This document shows positions 1-10,915 of a stretch of 64,000 nucleotides of DNA, in pieces (the first letter of the stretch is position 1; each line of letters starts with the position of its first letter). The position numbers and the translations under genes were made by a program. The notes beneath the pieces are model-generated. The model made no database searches. It worked only from the letters and a program-made list of their open reading frames with translations, and had not been told where the DNA came from. Source of the DNA: Eupeodes corollae (taxonomy: Eukaryota > Arthropoda > Insecta > Diptera > Syrphidae); the NCBI RefSeq assembly GCF_945859685.1, contig NC_079147.1, forward strand, positions 278,481,679 to 278,545,678. The letters are read 5' to 3'.

Positions 1-190
1 TACAACGAAGAATAATGATCGAATTGACAGTTTTTTTTATAAAAAACTAGATGGTTTACCCGACTTCACCCGGGAGGTATTCAACTATTTTATATAAAAA
101 AATTAGGATGAAAAACTACTATTTTCTTATATTATACCTTTTTTATTTAATAATTTTTATAAAGTATCTCTATACATATTTCTATTATGG

Positions 191-936
191 TTATAATACT
201 TTTTTGTAAGCATACAGATTTTTTGCCGAGCTGACACGGGAGCAAGCAACATAAAATTGTCCGTGGGTAAAACAGGGATTTGTGATATAAATGCCTGCAA
301 CCCTCAGTGTCCGTGCCTTATTGATAGACATAGCAAAACAAAGCTTTATAGGGCATTCGTTAGTAATCATCAGTATCCTGGGAATGAAAACGCTTTGGCC
401 TTGGGCTGAACCGGAAAGAATTTTAGCTTCAATCGCTTTCCCCTGCATAGTTACTATCCGTAATCTAGTACCATTGCATAATTTCGGTGCATTTAATTCC
501 TCATAAGTATTATTGGAGCCGCAATTTTCAAGTCTAGTTTATGCCAAGGAAGTTCTAATGTATTCAAAGAATTCAAAAATTCGATTGGAATATCAATAGC
601 ATCATCTTGATCAGTCATGTTATCAATAGAAAGATAAGTTTATTGATGGGCTTCAAAACATTGAAAGAATTTTATGATTTATGCTTGGAACAGAATCGTT
701 TTTAGGTTCTAAAATCACTCGTTCGCGTTACCAGTCATCCTTTTTTTCTGAAATTTGGGCGACGGGTAAACATTAGCTTTTAATAATGTTGGTTCTATTA
801 GTACTTCACCATCATTATTTAAAATATTTCCATTTCCTATATCCAATAGAGTTCTTGAAAATTGTGCTGCATTACTATCACCACCCAAATGTACGCGCAT
901 ATTTGTGTCAATCTTAAAAGTTTGACAGAAGTCCAC
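191..936 (-). pseudogene. Helitron PIF1-like helicase, C-terminal fragment
   Basis: Two reading frames on the minus strand match the end of the Helitron RepHel helicase. The upstream piece (936-715) contains the TNMRVHLGGD stretch and LLDIGNG. An intermediate region in shifted frame reads like the helicase segment around IPIEFLNSLNTLELP. The final piece (448-191) contains HGQFYVACSRVSS, a hallmark of PIF1-type helicases near the C-terminus. In the conserved motif just before it, INKA is followed directly by RTL, so the usual Gln-Gly pair is missing. The relaxase (Rep) part and the helicase N-terminus are absent. The family unwinds DNA during rolling-circle transposition; this copy is dead by frameshift and truncation. 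Confidence 0.85.
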
Positions 937-1059
937 AGAAACGACGATTTTATACCTCTTGGCACACCTGCAAACAGTATCACAACACCTCTCATCGGAC
1001 GTTACTCAGTTCTAAAATTCCTAAGTGTACGATCCAGAGCTTCAAGCTGGTCGCTGCAT

Positions 1060-1130
1060 TATTAATTAAACTTCACTTCACTTTTAATTAAACTTCACTT
1101 CACTTCAATCCACTTCTTAATTATTTATTT
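1060..1130. repeat. Short direct repeats (attaaacttcacttcactt)
   Basis: Two tandem copies of an approximately 25 bp unit built from attaaacttcacttcact lie in the non-coding 5' part of the Helitron, between the helicase remnant and the TC terminus. They look like simple tandem slippage. No function is evident. Confidence 0.6.
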
Positions 1131-1916
1131 AATAGAAATAGTTTTAATATTGATTTCTTACAAATATCAAATTGTCATCCATACGTCATTACATAGCTGT
1201 CATTTTACGTCAATTACATAGCTGTCATTTGAGTTTTGTTATTCCAAGTCTGATTCTTTTTTGTTATACCACGTTTTATAGTGACTGACGTTTAATGTCA
1301 AGTCACACGGGAACGCTGTCTAACGGGATAAAAAGTATCCTATGTCCGTCTCCTGGCTCTAAGCTACCTCCCTACCAATTTTCAGCCAAATCTGTTTTGC
1401 CGTTCTTGAGTTATAAGTGGTGTAACTAACAAGACTTTCTTTTATATATATAGATAAACATTTAAAAAAAACATTACTCAAAGTTCGTAAAAATTGAAAA
1501 TCGATTCAAATATCTTTTCAAAAACTTGAAATTTAGGCTTCAAACTTATTTAATCTTATAAGAAATATTTTTTTCAACATTCGATAAAATTTTGGAAAAA
1601 AAAACGAATTTTATACAAAAAATAAAACTCCAAAAAAAAAACAATACTAAAACTTGGTAAAAATTTACTTTCGACTCAAATAGCTTTTTAAAAATTAAAA
1701 ATATTGGCTTCAAACTTATTTTATTTCACAGAAAATATTGTTCTCGATATTCAGTAATTTTATATAAAAATCCAACAGTCCGTTTTTATAAAAAATAAAA
1801 TCTAGTACGCAAATTTGGTAAAAATTGATACGAGTACATATAGACAAACTTTTAACCAAGACAAATCGGCAGACGGGATGGAAATATATTGGTGTGGGTC
1901 GCATCGCAGCCTCTAT

Positions 1917-2990
1917 TTTATATATGATTAATTTACGCATAATGCAATCTACCAACAAAAAAGGACGTAAAGCTTTATAATGTTTAGGATTGGGCCCGAA
2001 GGCCCACATATAATTATTTAATGAACAAAAAATTTAAGCGAAGCATTTATGTAATAAGTATTAAAAGGTCATCATTTACATGGTGATGCGGAAGGCGAAA
2101 AGGAGGAACCTCTCTGATATGTTCGTTGCAATAGTATAAATGTAAGTTTTTCTTGAAGAAACGGTGCTCGCTATCAGCGAATCACGTTTTTGGAGGGTTT
2201 ACAGATTAATACATTTTAAACAACCTTTATAAGGTGGTACGAATAGGTTTGCACCGCAAGGAAGACCGCAGAGTGCAAGTCGAAGAAATCTGAGTTGCAC
2301 AGATTCAATTCTTTGAGAGTCAGAGTTCTGATGGGAAGATTAAACGTAGAGGTCTTACAAAGATTCAGTGACATAGGAGTTCAATAATTCCTTAAGCCAA
2401 CTATTAATAAAGCCAAGGGATGAGTAGGCCCTGTTTACAATATTATCAAAATGGACTCCAAAATGAATCTAAGCGTCGCAAATAACTCTTTGGTCACAAA
2501 TAGAACATTCTTAGTGAATGGTAATATGGTGAAAAACTGTAAGGTCGATAGAGAAGATGTAATCACATGCGTGTGAATGTTATGAATTGACATTTTTCTC
2601 GCACCAAGTCTGATATAAGTCAAGATCATTTTGGAGTAAGGCAGAATCAAATGTAGTAAAAATATTTTTTGTTACTTTCATTTCATCAGCATAATAATAA
2701 CGTCGTTGATAGTTAAGACAAATAACAATGGACCAAGGTTTCTCTCTTGGGGGACTTCTGAGTTTAATAATTCAGTAATATTGGTTGTGGTGGATCTGTC
2801 TTGAAGCCAGGATGTAGGGAAAAAAAATATAGGTCTACAGATGACTCTGAATCACTATTGCAATCAACTGAAAAAGTTAGAAAAAGAGGCGTGTAGAATT
2901 GTTCAAGGTTAGATAGGAAGTGAGTAGTTTCTAAAACTAGAGAATTTAAGGCATCTGAAAAAAAAATAAGTTTAGTTTTCTACCTATGTT
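1917..2990 (-). pseudogene. Degenerate non-LTR reverse transcriptase remnant
   Basis: On the minus strand, around 2735-2765, the sequence reads VPQERNLGPLLFVL, a decayed form of the VPQGSVLGPLLF block found between RT palm motifs of CR1/Jockey-type retrotransposons. The rest lacks any long frame and has many stops and indels. The partner copy at 29722-30940 has the same block and several different substitutions. The neighbouring gggcccgaaggccca palindrome (1988-2002) is shared by both copies. The element was already dead before duplication. The clade cannot be assigned from what remains. Confidence 0.6.
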
Positions 2991-3112
2991 GTTGGTTATG
3001 CAACTGACTTGAAATAGACCTCAACTTACTGTTTTACTCGAAAGAAAAATGATAAAATATACAGATAATAATATAAGAAATATCAATTAAATCACAACTG
3101 GTAAACAAATAT

Positions 3113-3634
3113 AACATAATAAACACGCAACAACCTTCTAGTTTATATAATAGGATTCAATTCAGTTCCTCAAGCAGATCCTTAATGCTTATGCACCCTC
3201 ATTATTCCTGTCGTACTTAAATGGAGAAACTAGGTTTCGATTAGAACTCCGAAGTCATTTTCAAAGTGCCTAATATTCAAAGAACCTCGCATAAAGTTGA
3301 GAGTTGAGATTAATATGTACGAATTTTATATTACATGATTTTAAATAACGAACTGAACTACAAAAATTTGTATAAATATACATATGTACATAAACATTAT
3401 ATACTTATTGTAATTTTAACTGAATAAATCAATTTGAATTTAAAGAATGAGATTATTAATTATTAATTAAATTAAATTAAATTTTATTTAAACTCAGAAA
3501 TTTATATAAATTCATCTTTGAAGTAGCCTGTTAACCATTTTATGTTTTGTATTTTAGCATATCACTAATATTATAAGATGTACGTCTTACTGTGTATGCA
3601 TTCAATGAATAAATCTAAATCTAAATCTAAATCT
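3113..3634 (+). mobile_element. 522 bp truncated retroelement 3' end with taaatc tail
   Basis: This segment is absent from duplication copy 2, where flanking sequence joins directly (about 31010). It is bordered by aaatat at 3107-3112 and 3635-3640, consistent with a 6 bp target duplication. Its right end is a run of five ctaaat units, like the simple-repeat 3' tails of I-like and related non-LTR elements. The upstream part has only scraps of reading frame. I read it as the 5'-truncated 3' end of a non-LTR element inserted after the large duplication, or lost precisely from copy 2, which is less likely. Confidence 0.7.
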
Positions 3635-4190
3635 AAATATTCGCACGAACTTGCTCCTGCATCAAAAGTCTGGTTTGTTTATGGGTGGTAAAAAAATTTC
3701 AAAAAAAACATAATAAAATTAAGAAATAGAAATGCCATTAATATCATTTCCCAAAAAGAATGTTTTTTTTCTCATTTTGTTTATGAAAATTGTTAGAGCA
3801 GTTTTTTTTTTAATTCACTTTTGAAAATACAACATTTTTTAGTTTTTATTCAAATTTGTTTGGAATACAATTATTAAGTGCTTAAATACACGTTTCCTAT
3901 TTGAATTTCATTAAGAGAAGTTGTTTAGTTTTTACTTTTGAATTTTTTTACTAAGTTATGGAAAATGTTCCCTGCCGTTTTAACGGTGGAGATAGGATCT
4001 GATCTTTATGGTATGTATCAATTAGAGGCCGTATCAGTTTTGTATGCTACGATCTTAAAGAAAATCTTCGTTAAATTGCATAAGAATGCAGTTCTTTGCT
4101 TAAACTGCAGTTAAGATCGGTTTTTGAAAACTGCAGATTGGAAGTTAGGATACCCTTATTCATATAACAACCAACCAATCCCCTTGAAAA

Positions 4191-5517
4191 AAGAGGCTGG
4201 GATGCGTCCCACTCTGATAAATTCCCATCAGGCCTGTCGATTTGTCTTGCTTGAAAGGTTTTAGGTTTTCACGTCTTGTTTGATATTAGTTTGATTTCGA
4301 AACCTATTTTTGTTAAAGAGATTTTTTGTCGAAAACCATTTCTCACCAATTTTAGTAGCATTTCATAAATGTTTTCATTTCTTATAATAAACAAATACAT
4401 AATGTAATAATAATATTGGACTAATGAGAAATTGTTGGAAGTTAATATAAATAATATTGTTCATGAGATATCGAGAACCGAATATCAACTTTTACCAAAA
4501 TTGTGTGCTTTTTTTCGTAGATTTTATTGTTGTATTTAAAATGGACCGTTGGATTTTTATACAAATTTTACTGGATACCAAAAACAATATTTTTTGTGAG
4601 AAAAAAATTTAATTGAAGTCAATATTTATAATTTTTGAAAATATATTTGAATAGAAAATCAATTTTTTCAAACTTTTAGTATTGCTTTTTTAAGGTTTTT
4701 ATGTTTTGAACAAAAACTGTCAAATCGTTTTTCCTCAAAAACTTGACAATAATATTTTTTAAAGATGAAATTAGTTTAAAGTAAATATCTCAAAGTATTG
4801 AAAAGATACTTATGTCGGAAATCAATGTTTGCAAACTTTTGTTAATTTGTTTTTAGGTTTTAACTTTTTGTAAAAAAGCTGTCAATTCGATTTTTCTCTA
4901 AATATTACTGAATGTTATCAACAATATTTTTTTAAAGATAGGATTAGTTGTAAGCCAATATTTCAAAGTTTTGAAAAGATATTAGAGTCAAAAATCAATT
5001 TTTACCAACTTTAAGTATTTGTATTTTTAGGTTTTTATGTTTCATAAAAAAAAACTATCAATTTGATTTTTCTCACAATTTTACCAGATGTCATAAAAGT
5101 TTTCTTCGTTGCATACAATTGTTTTGGAGATAAAATATTTTTTTCTTCATAAGAATATTTGAGGTGGCAATTATTTTTGTTCAGTTTTTTTGAAATATAA
5201 AAAAAAACATTAATTGGATTTTTTTCCAAAAATATACTTGTTTAATACCACGTTACGGTATAATTCATTAGATATTTTGAGTTTACAAAAATGTTTGCCT
5301 TTGTTTTTAAATTGATGCGATAAAAACCCAACCACTCATTTTTCTTGGGAGCCCTTTCTGCATCTTCTTATTTGAAGTCTGATTCTTCAGCTAAGGGAGA
5401 CGGACGCACAAACGTCTCTCTTTAAAAATCTTTTATTTCGACTCAAGGGATCTTAAACGTCGAGAAATGTCCAAATTTTCAATTTGACAAATCGGACCCA
5501 TTCCTATGGAAAGTTTC
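4191..5517 (+). repeat. Repeat R copy (plus orientation)
   Basis: It begins with the aagaggctgggatgcg terminus, runs through several AT-rich ~170 bp subrepeats, and ends with ttgacaaatcggaccc followed by a damaged form of the cctatgggaagtt palindrome near 5505-5517. Partner copy 31571-32368 lacks about 570 bp of subrepeats (4748-5316 here); the junction has cttga microhomology. No coding capacity is seen. Confidence 0.8.
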
Positions 5518-7534
5518 ACATATAGTAGATCACTTTAAACGACACCATTAATAGAAGTTTATCAGTGCTTTAACATTTCAAATACTAAAACTCAGGTTCA
5601 GTTGTGCATTTAATTTTCAAATATAATCTCTTCCTGCTTCTTTTCGATTTGATCCGTCAAAACACTCTCCTGAATATCTTTTCATTCGTTTGAACATGAT
5701 ATAACCTACAAATTAATAACATACCATAAACCTTTTGATATGATGATAAAATATATTTATTTTTATTATTATCGATGATTTTTCACGTCAGAAGTGTTAA
5801 CTGATTAAAATTAAATTACCATAATTTAAACTGAACGACTACGACACGAATGAAGCGACGCACGATAACGACAACGACAGCGACAATGCCACGGTTGATG
5901 TGTTATAATAATAATTTCCAACAGGATCAATATACGTAAACACAGCATAAACATAAACGAGCCTGAAGTCGTTCTCGTTACCTTCACATACACACATCCA
6001 CACATCACAGCCAAAATAACCTCATTTTTGTATCCAATTTTCAAATTTGAATGCGTAATAATGTGCGCTCATTAAAAGCAAAAACACAATTCAATCAAAA
6101 TCATGCCAATTTTGCATTTGGAAAATGAAGTCTGTGTAAGGATGTAGGATCAAAGAACCTTCCAATAATACGTGGGCGTTGACAAGTGACATTTCTGACA
6201 GGAGCATGTTGGCTGTCGGAAAACCAAATACCGTACTATGAAAATCAGACAAACGACGACGACTACGACGACGATGGTGATGAAGAGTGTTTGTGTGCAG
6301 TAAATGTGTGAGAAAGAAAGAGAGAGAGGAGATATTTTTATATCAAACCAGAAATCATTTCATCTGCCTCTGCTTTTATTTTGAAAATGCTATCAGGCAG
6401 CAGCCAGGGAACGAGAATGAGACTTAAGGACAGTTAATGCGACGAGACGAAGAGAGATGGAAAAGATGCAAACGTATATAAAATAGGGAGGGGGAGACAT
6501 TACACAGTGCCTAACTACGGAAGAGGGTAGCAATTTGCAGGAATTGTATGCGAATACCTCATCACGTACCATGTATCACTTCTCGCGTTCCATATTTCGA
6601 GCATTCACCACCACTCTTACCGTCTACCCACAACCAACACAATACGACCCCATCACAGCTTGACAATGGAACTAAAATGGGGGTGAATGTTCGATGAAGA
6701 CCCATGAAAGCGTTTATACTTTGGTCTTGGGGCCTTGTTGTAATTTAATTAATTGACTTCATCAGCATAGCGCACATACATCCCTCGCCACAATATAATT
6801 TTTGAACTAACTGTATACAAAGTGTTTGTGTGTGTTTCTAAACAATTATTCTATGCAGGGTTATCTCGGTGGGTGCTTGAGTTTATCTCTGTGTCTATAT
6901 CAATCAAAGAGTCGTTGCTTGAACAAATAACATTACCTAGCTATTTCGTTAAAGGGTGAGTCGAGCTCGAGACTCTTACCCATAGTAAATTTATATCAAA
7001 CAAGATAATTGTTTCGTCATCCATGTTTGGGGGGGGTAAAGGATTAATAATATTTATTTTAATCAGGGATGATTTCTATAGTTTCCCACCATCAGTTGTC
7101 ATATTGCCGAAGGCATTGAACTCTGTACTGGAAGAAGAGGATGCTATATTTACTCCATTTGGAACAGCCATTTGCTCTAAATCTGATATTGAAACAGATT
7201 AAACATGGTTTAACATGGTTTATAAAATTTGCTCTAAATTTGAAAGTCATTGAAGCAAAAGTATCTAAATAATTGTACAGGGTGCCTTAAAATTTTATAT
7301 TGATTATGAAGTCGTAAATTATCAATTCAAGTAGAAAAAACAAAACAACATTTACAGCTTAAGACTTAGACAGATAAAGGTGAGTGTTTTTATAAACGTC
7401 AGACTAACTTAGATTTTAAGAACACCGCTAATGCAGATAGCGGTGTTCTTAAAATCAGAATGTTCATCAGACTAACGCAGATAAATTGCAGAAATTGTGT
7501 TTGCAAACGTCATTAAGGTCATCAGCGTCTTACG
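5518..7534. other. Conserved non-coding block of the large duplication
   Basis: This stretch is not repeat R and shows no recognisable gene. It contains acgacaacgac and gacgacgactacgac simple-sequence runs (about 5865-5885 and 6254-6275) and a purine-rich segment near 6305-6335. Its partner is 32369-34464, and the match from about 5600 to 7100 is close to identical by eye. Copy 1 lacks about 80 bp near 5590 that copy 2 retains. The short frame at 5826-6044 minus recurs almost unchanged in copy 2, but it encodes a low-complexity, arginine-rich peptide with no family resemblance, so I do not call it a gene. Confidence 0.6.
7412..7456. repeat. Perfect inverted repeat, 19 bp arms, 7 nt loop
   Basis: Arms 7412-7430 and 7438-7456 are exact reverse complements with the loop atgcaga. 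In duplication copy 2 (about 34358-34378) only the right arm is present and the left side reads agatctgcaa, so the left arm was added in copy 1. This is what a template-switch (inverted local copy) mutation produces. Confidence 0.9.
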
Positions 7535-7965
7535 TGTAATGGGTCAAATTTGTCGAATTGAAAATTTTGACATTTCACGACGTCAAAGAGTCAAAATAAA
7601 ATTTTTTTGAAAAGATGTCTGTAAAAAAATTGTCACCTTGAAAAATTGACAAATAAAAATGAATTTGTCCCCAAAACAATTTTGTGCAACAAAAAATAAC
7701 GTTTTTGATATGAGGTAAAATTTTGAAATAAAAAAAAAACGAAATGACATTTTTTTTTTTATAAAAAAAAAATAAAACCTAAACAAACATTACTCAAAGT
7801 TGGTGAAAGTTGATTTTCGACTCAAATATCTTTTCAAACATTTAAGACATTGGCTTTAAATTTTTTTTTTTTAAATATTGTTTTCAACATTCTGTAAAAT
7901 TTTAAATCGAAATTGACGGCTTTTCTAACAAAAAATAAAACCCTAAAAAAAAGGCTTTCTAAGAA
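7535..7965 (-). repeat. Repeat R copy, partial (first of two)
   Basis: It starts with the family motif gtaatgggtc followed by a degenerate gatttgtcgaattg, then cgacgt, gtcaaaataaa and AT-rich subrepeats, up to about 7965. It lacks the gggatgcgaccc end. The partner in copy 2 is about 34465-34850. Confidence 0.65.
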
Positions 7966-8017
7966 GGACTAGTTTCTTGATTTTTTTAGGCAAAAAATTA
8001 AAAAAAGATTATTTGAA

Positions 8018-8053
8018 GCAGTAAGAACTCACTGCTATGTGAGTTCTTACTGC
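8018..8053. repeat. Perfect inverted repeat, 15 bp arms, 6 nt loop
   Basis: Arms 8018-8032 and 8039-8053 match exactly as reverse complements around tgctat. Copy 2 (34913-34945) keeps the left arm and loop but continues with taaaaaagg, so the right arm arose in copy 1. It is the second copy-1-specific hairpin within 650 bp. Confidence 0.9.
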
Positions 8054-8587
8054 GGCGAGATGGGAATCAGGAAAAGGCGATTTGAACTTATAACAGATGT
8101 GCAAAACAAAGAAGAATGTTATTTTTGCTGAACAAAATATTGTTTATATTTTTGTTTTTAAAATAAAACTTTCAACTTATTTTTAACTTCCCATAGAAAG
8201 TTATTGTAATGGGTCTGATTTGTCAATTTGAATATTTTGACATTTCTCGACGTATCAGGGTCCAAAGAGTCAAAATAAAAGATTTTTAGAAAGATGTCTG
8301 GCCTTTTTTTTGTTGTCCATAGCTCAAGAAGTAGAAGAGATATCGATTCAAATAAATTTTGTTATACAGATAATAAAACAGAAAGATGCAGAAAGGGCTC
8401 ACAAGAAAATTGCGTGTGCGGTTTATTTACCATAGCAGTTTAAAAAAAAAGTGAAAATTTTGGTTAACCCTAAATATCTTACGAACCAAAAAACGCTAGA
8501 GACTTGAATTAAATTGTAAATAATATATTGTAACGTGATACAAAACAAATACAATTTTTGAAAAAAAATCCATTAAACGGTTTTTTT

Positions 8588-9170
8588 TTATAAAACTAGG
8601 TCAGAGTCGCTGTACAGCCCGTACACTTCGTCTTTATATCTTCTCCTAGATTCTCCATCTATGCCTACGGGACCAAAAATCACCCGAAAAATTTTTCTCT
8701 CGAAGCATCCTAAGACGCTCACATCTTTCTTTGACAGCGTCCAGGCCTCAGTGCCATAAATGACAACCGGGATGAAGAGTTTCTTATAGATGGTGATTTT
8801 GGATGCTCGAGAGAGGACTTTACTTCTCAATTGCCTTTTAAGTCCAAAGAAGCAGCCATTTACAAGAATTATTCTTGCAAATGGCTGCTTTCATCGCTGG
8901 TGTCGTTGTCTGTGTTAATAGCGGTGCCTAGGTAGACAAAGTCCTCACTACCTCAAAGTTATAGCTGTCCGTGGTGACGTTTTGTCGAAGACGTCGTCGT
9001 TCAATGTCCTTTTTTGATAACAGCATATACTTGGTCTTGCCCTCATTGACCACTAAACCCATCTTCTTCGCTTCCGTCGCAATGCTCAAAAACGCTCCTG
9101 GGTTTTTTCCAAGATCTGCCGTAGTGTGAATATTTCGTCGATAATGGGCTTTCCTGGTCTGAAGCCACAC
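8588..9170 (-). pseudogene. RTE C-terminal region (late RT and tail)
   Basis: After the deletion the sequence reads FLSIATEAKKMGLVVNEGKT, typical of the segment after the catalytic palm, then in another frame SRASKITIYKKLFIPVVIYG, TEAWTLSKKD and ERKIFRVIFGPV, the conserved RTE-clade C-terminal domain. It ends in KDEVYGLYSDSDL. Frame changes near 8930 and a palindrome at 8850-8890 interrupt it. Confidence 0.85.
8850..8890. repeat. Near-perfect inverted repeat, 20 bp arms, 1 nt spacer
   Basis: Arms 8850-8869 and 8871-8890 are reverse complements with one mismatch. The left arm corresponds to the normal RTE coding segment (FFGLKRQL region); the right arm looks like an inverted copy of it that breaks the frame. 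It is the third hairpin of this kind within 1.5 kb of duplication copy 1. Confidence 0.88.
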
Positions 9171-9472
9171 TGATAAGGACCAATCATGTTGTTGACAAAT
9201 GGCTTCAGACGTTTACATAATACGGCAGAGAGGATCTTATACGCAATGTTAAGGAGACTGATGCCTCTGTAGTTGGCGCAGTTTAGAGGGTCTCCTTTCT
9301 TATGTATCGGGCACACTATGCTGAGATTCCACTCATCGGGCATGCTTTCTTCCGACCATATTTTGCAGATGAGTTGGTGCATGCTCCCTACCAAGTCATC
9401 GCCTGCTGCTTTCGGCGGTGATGCCGTCAGCTCCAGCAGCTTTGTTTGACTTAAGTTTAGATATAATTCCAC
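9086..9472 (-). pseudogene. RTE-type reverse transcriptase, fingers fragment
   Basis: The frame holds PDEWNLSIVCPIHKKGDP, CANYRGISLLN and QCGFRPGKP, the standard first blocks of non-LTR reverse transcriptases, and ends at LRQILEKTQERF, where the family normally continues into the LFVDFKAAFD motif. Sequence after that point jumps to a late RT segment, so the catalytic palm is deleted. A CDS fragment only; it cannot encode active enzyme. Confidence 0.88.
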
Positions 9473-9925
9473 TTCCTCAAGGTCGGGTAGGTGGAATTGT
9501 TGATCTGCGTCGCCGAGGTTGAGTGGTTCTATCTCCCGTTCAGCGGAATTCGGTTTGTCATCGCCGTTATATTATTTGGAGAAGTGATGTTTCCATATTC
9601 TCAGCATCGACTGCGGTTCTACTACGATGTTCCCCTGATCGTCTTTACAGGCTTCGTTTTGTGGCTGGTACCCTTGGGAGGTTTTTTTACCTTTTGGTAA
9701 AATTTACGAACCTCATTCCTGTTGTGACATCCCTCTATCTCTTCGATCGCTCGCTTCTCATGCTCTCTTTTTTCCATCTAAGAAGCCGGTGTTCCTCTCT
9801 CCTCACCGCACCGCCTCTTGTTTCGCTGCGTGCTCTTGCCGGCATTCGTCGTCAAACCAGGGGTTTCGCTGTGGTGGCCGTGTGAAACCTAGCACTTCAG
9901 AGGCGGCATCTCTGATTGCTGCAAG

Positions 9926-10564
9926 TCAGTGTTGCCACTGGTTTTCAATGCTTAATGCAGGAAGCATAGGACTTATTAAGAGGTTATTAGAGACTCGATC
10001 GGAAAAGGACATGGCAGTCTCTTGCGATTGTAGCTTGGATCGGGATATCCGTACCTTCGCTATAACGAGGTAGTGGTCCGAGTCAATGTTGGCCTCCCGG
10101 AATGTTCGGATATCCTGGATACTGGAGAAGTGTCGTGCGTCGATCGCAATGTGGTCAATCTGGTTGACGGTTGATTGATCAGAAGATTTCCATGTCCCCT
10201 TGTGGATATTAAGATGCGTGAACTGCGTACTAGCTACCAGAACGTCTCGCCCCGCAACGAAATCGACCAGACTGAATCCGTTGTTGGAGGTAGTGTCGTA
10301 CAGGCTGTATCTCCCGATTATGCCACCAAAGATGTCTTCTCTTCCTAGCTTGGCATTAAAATCTCCTAAGACAATTTTTGGAAACACCTTCCCCCCCCTC
10401 TCGCTCGTTTGCTGCCACCAACAACTTTCCACTGGGGTTGGAACCCAAATCTCCAGTTGACTAGGCACCCGATGTTCACCACGTGGAAGTGAGAGTAGGA
10501 GTTGATAGACAGAGGTGGGTTTTGAGAAAAACCTGTGGACGCTTGTGTCCTCTTGAATGCACAT
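9926..10564 (-). pseudogene. RTE-type apurinic-like endonuclease domain
   Basis: The 212-residue frame contains, in order, VLGDFNAKLGRED (catalytic Asp and Asn), the GRYSLYDTTSNNG segment, NQIDHIAID and DSDHYLVIAKV (catalytic Asp-His). These are the signature blocks of the EEP-fold endonuclease of RTE-clade retrotransposons, which nicks target DNA to prime reverse transcription. The N-terminal catalytic Asn/Glu blocks are not in this frame, so the domain is truncated at its start. The first ~60 residues recur at 22885-23067, which shows that they belong to the element. Confidence 0.85.
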
Positions 10565-10915
10565 GTCTTATATTTGAAATCTTTAATATATTGGCTTTAA
10601 ACTTTGGAGTAATTTTTTTTTATAAAAATCCAAAATCTACAAAAAGTACGAAAATTTTTTAAAAATTGATGTTCTGTTCTTGATATCTTTCAAATTAATT
10701 TCATTCATCTAATTTGTAGAAAATTAAGAAACTCTACCAAAACTGGTAAAAATTTGCTTTCGACTAAAAATCTATTTGACAAAACTAGATTTTCACACTT
10801 AACTGTTTCTTGACAACTGACAACTTTTTTAGCCCAACACGAACACCTGCAAGCTTTTAAGCAAGACAAATCGACAGACGGGATGGGAAGTTATCAGTGT
10901 GGGTCGCATCCAGCC

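Larger units (their letters stand above)
47..1454 (-). mobile_element. Helitron, both termini visible, internally deleted
   Basis: Read on the minus strand, the element begins with TC followed by TATATATATAAAAG at 1454 and ends in CTAG at 50-47. The insertion lies between A and T, the known Helitron target. A short GC-rich hairpin (stem 59-62 with 71-74) lies about 8 nt inside the CTAG end, as expected for the 3' terminator. The region just inside the 5' end (about 1320-1445) resembles the common insect Helitron leader. Only the C-terminal helicase region remains, so about 1.4 kb is left of an element that is normally 5 kb or more. There is no target duplication, again as expected. The gene is broken, so the copy is not autonomous. 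Confidence 0.88.
1..1920 (-). repeat. Repeat R copy, interrupted by a Helitron
   Basis: The outer parts (1-46 and 1455-1920) match the AT-rich interspersed repeat seen many times in this window. The right end carries the family's terminal signature, with the motifs gacgggatgg and gtgtgggtcgcat at about 1870-1905. Internally it shows the ~145-175 bp subrepeat with a tttcgactcaaat core. The Helitron at 47-1454 separates the two parts. Uninterrupted sequence at about 57326-57480 shows what the site looked like before insertion. No coding potential is seen. Confidence 0.75.
8588..10560 (-). mobile_element. RTE-like non-LTR retrotransposon, internally deleted
   Basis: Read on the minus strand, the order is endonuclease (10564-9926), RT fingers (9472-9086), end of RT/thumb (9170-8928) and C-terminal tail (8830-8588). 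The RT palm, including the catalytic YADD box, is missing between the EKTQERF and EAKKMGLVVNEGKTKY stretches. Frames are shifted several times. Copy 2 of the duplication has no such element, so it landed in copy 1. I see no clear target duplication or 3' tail. Related fragments of the same family are at 22885-23100 and 24812-25215. Confidence 0.88.
8188..10915 (-). repeat. Repeat R copy (second), split by an RTE-like element
   Basis: The left part (8188-8587) begins with acttcccatagaaagtt, followed by gtaatgggtctgatttgtc. It includes agctcaagaagtagaagaga and the taaatatcttacgaacc segment. The right part (10561-10915) ends with gacgggatgg and gtgtgggtcgcat. The RTE-like element lies between. 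The partner in copy 2 (35088-36515) is uninterrupted and has about 700 bp more subrepeats, so insertion was accompanied by, or followed by, loss of repeat units. Confidence 0.75.

Noticed and set aside
5826..6044. Small frame conserved almost unchanged in both duplication copies.
   Set aside because: The whole DNA block is conserved, not only this frame; the peptide is repetitive and Arg/Cys-rich from acgac-type simple sequence in antisense.
9491..10073. Plus-strand frames of 69-120 residues over the RTE-like element.
   Set aside because: Antisense to recognisable RTE endonuclease and RT sequence on the minus strand.
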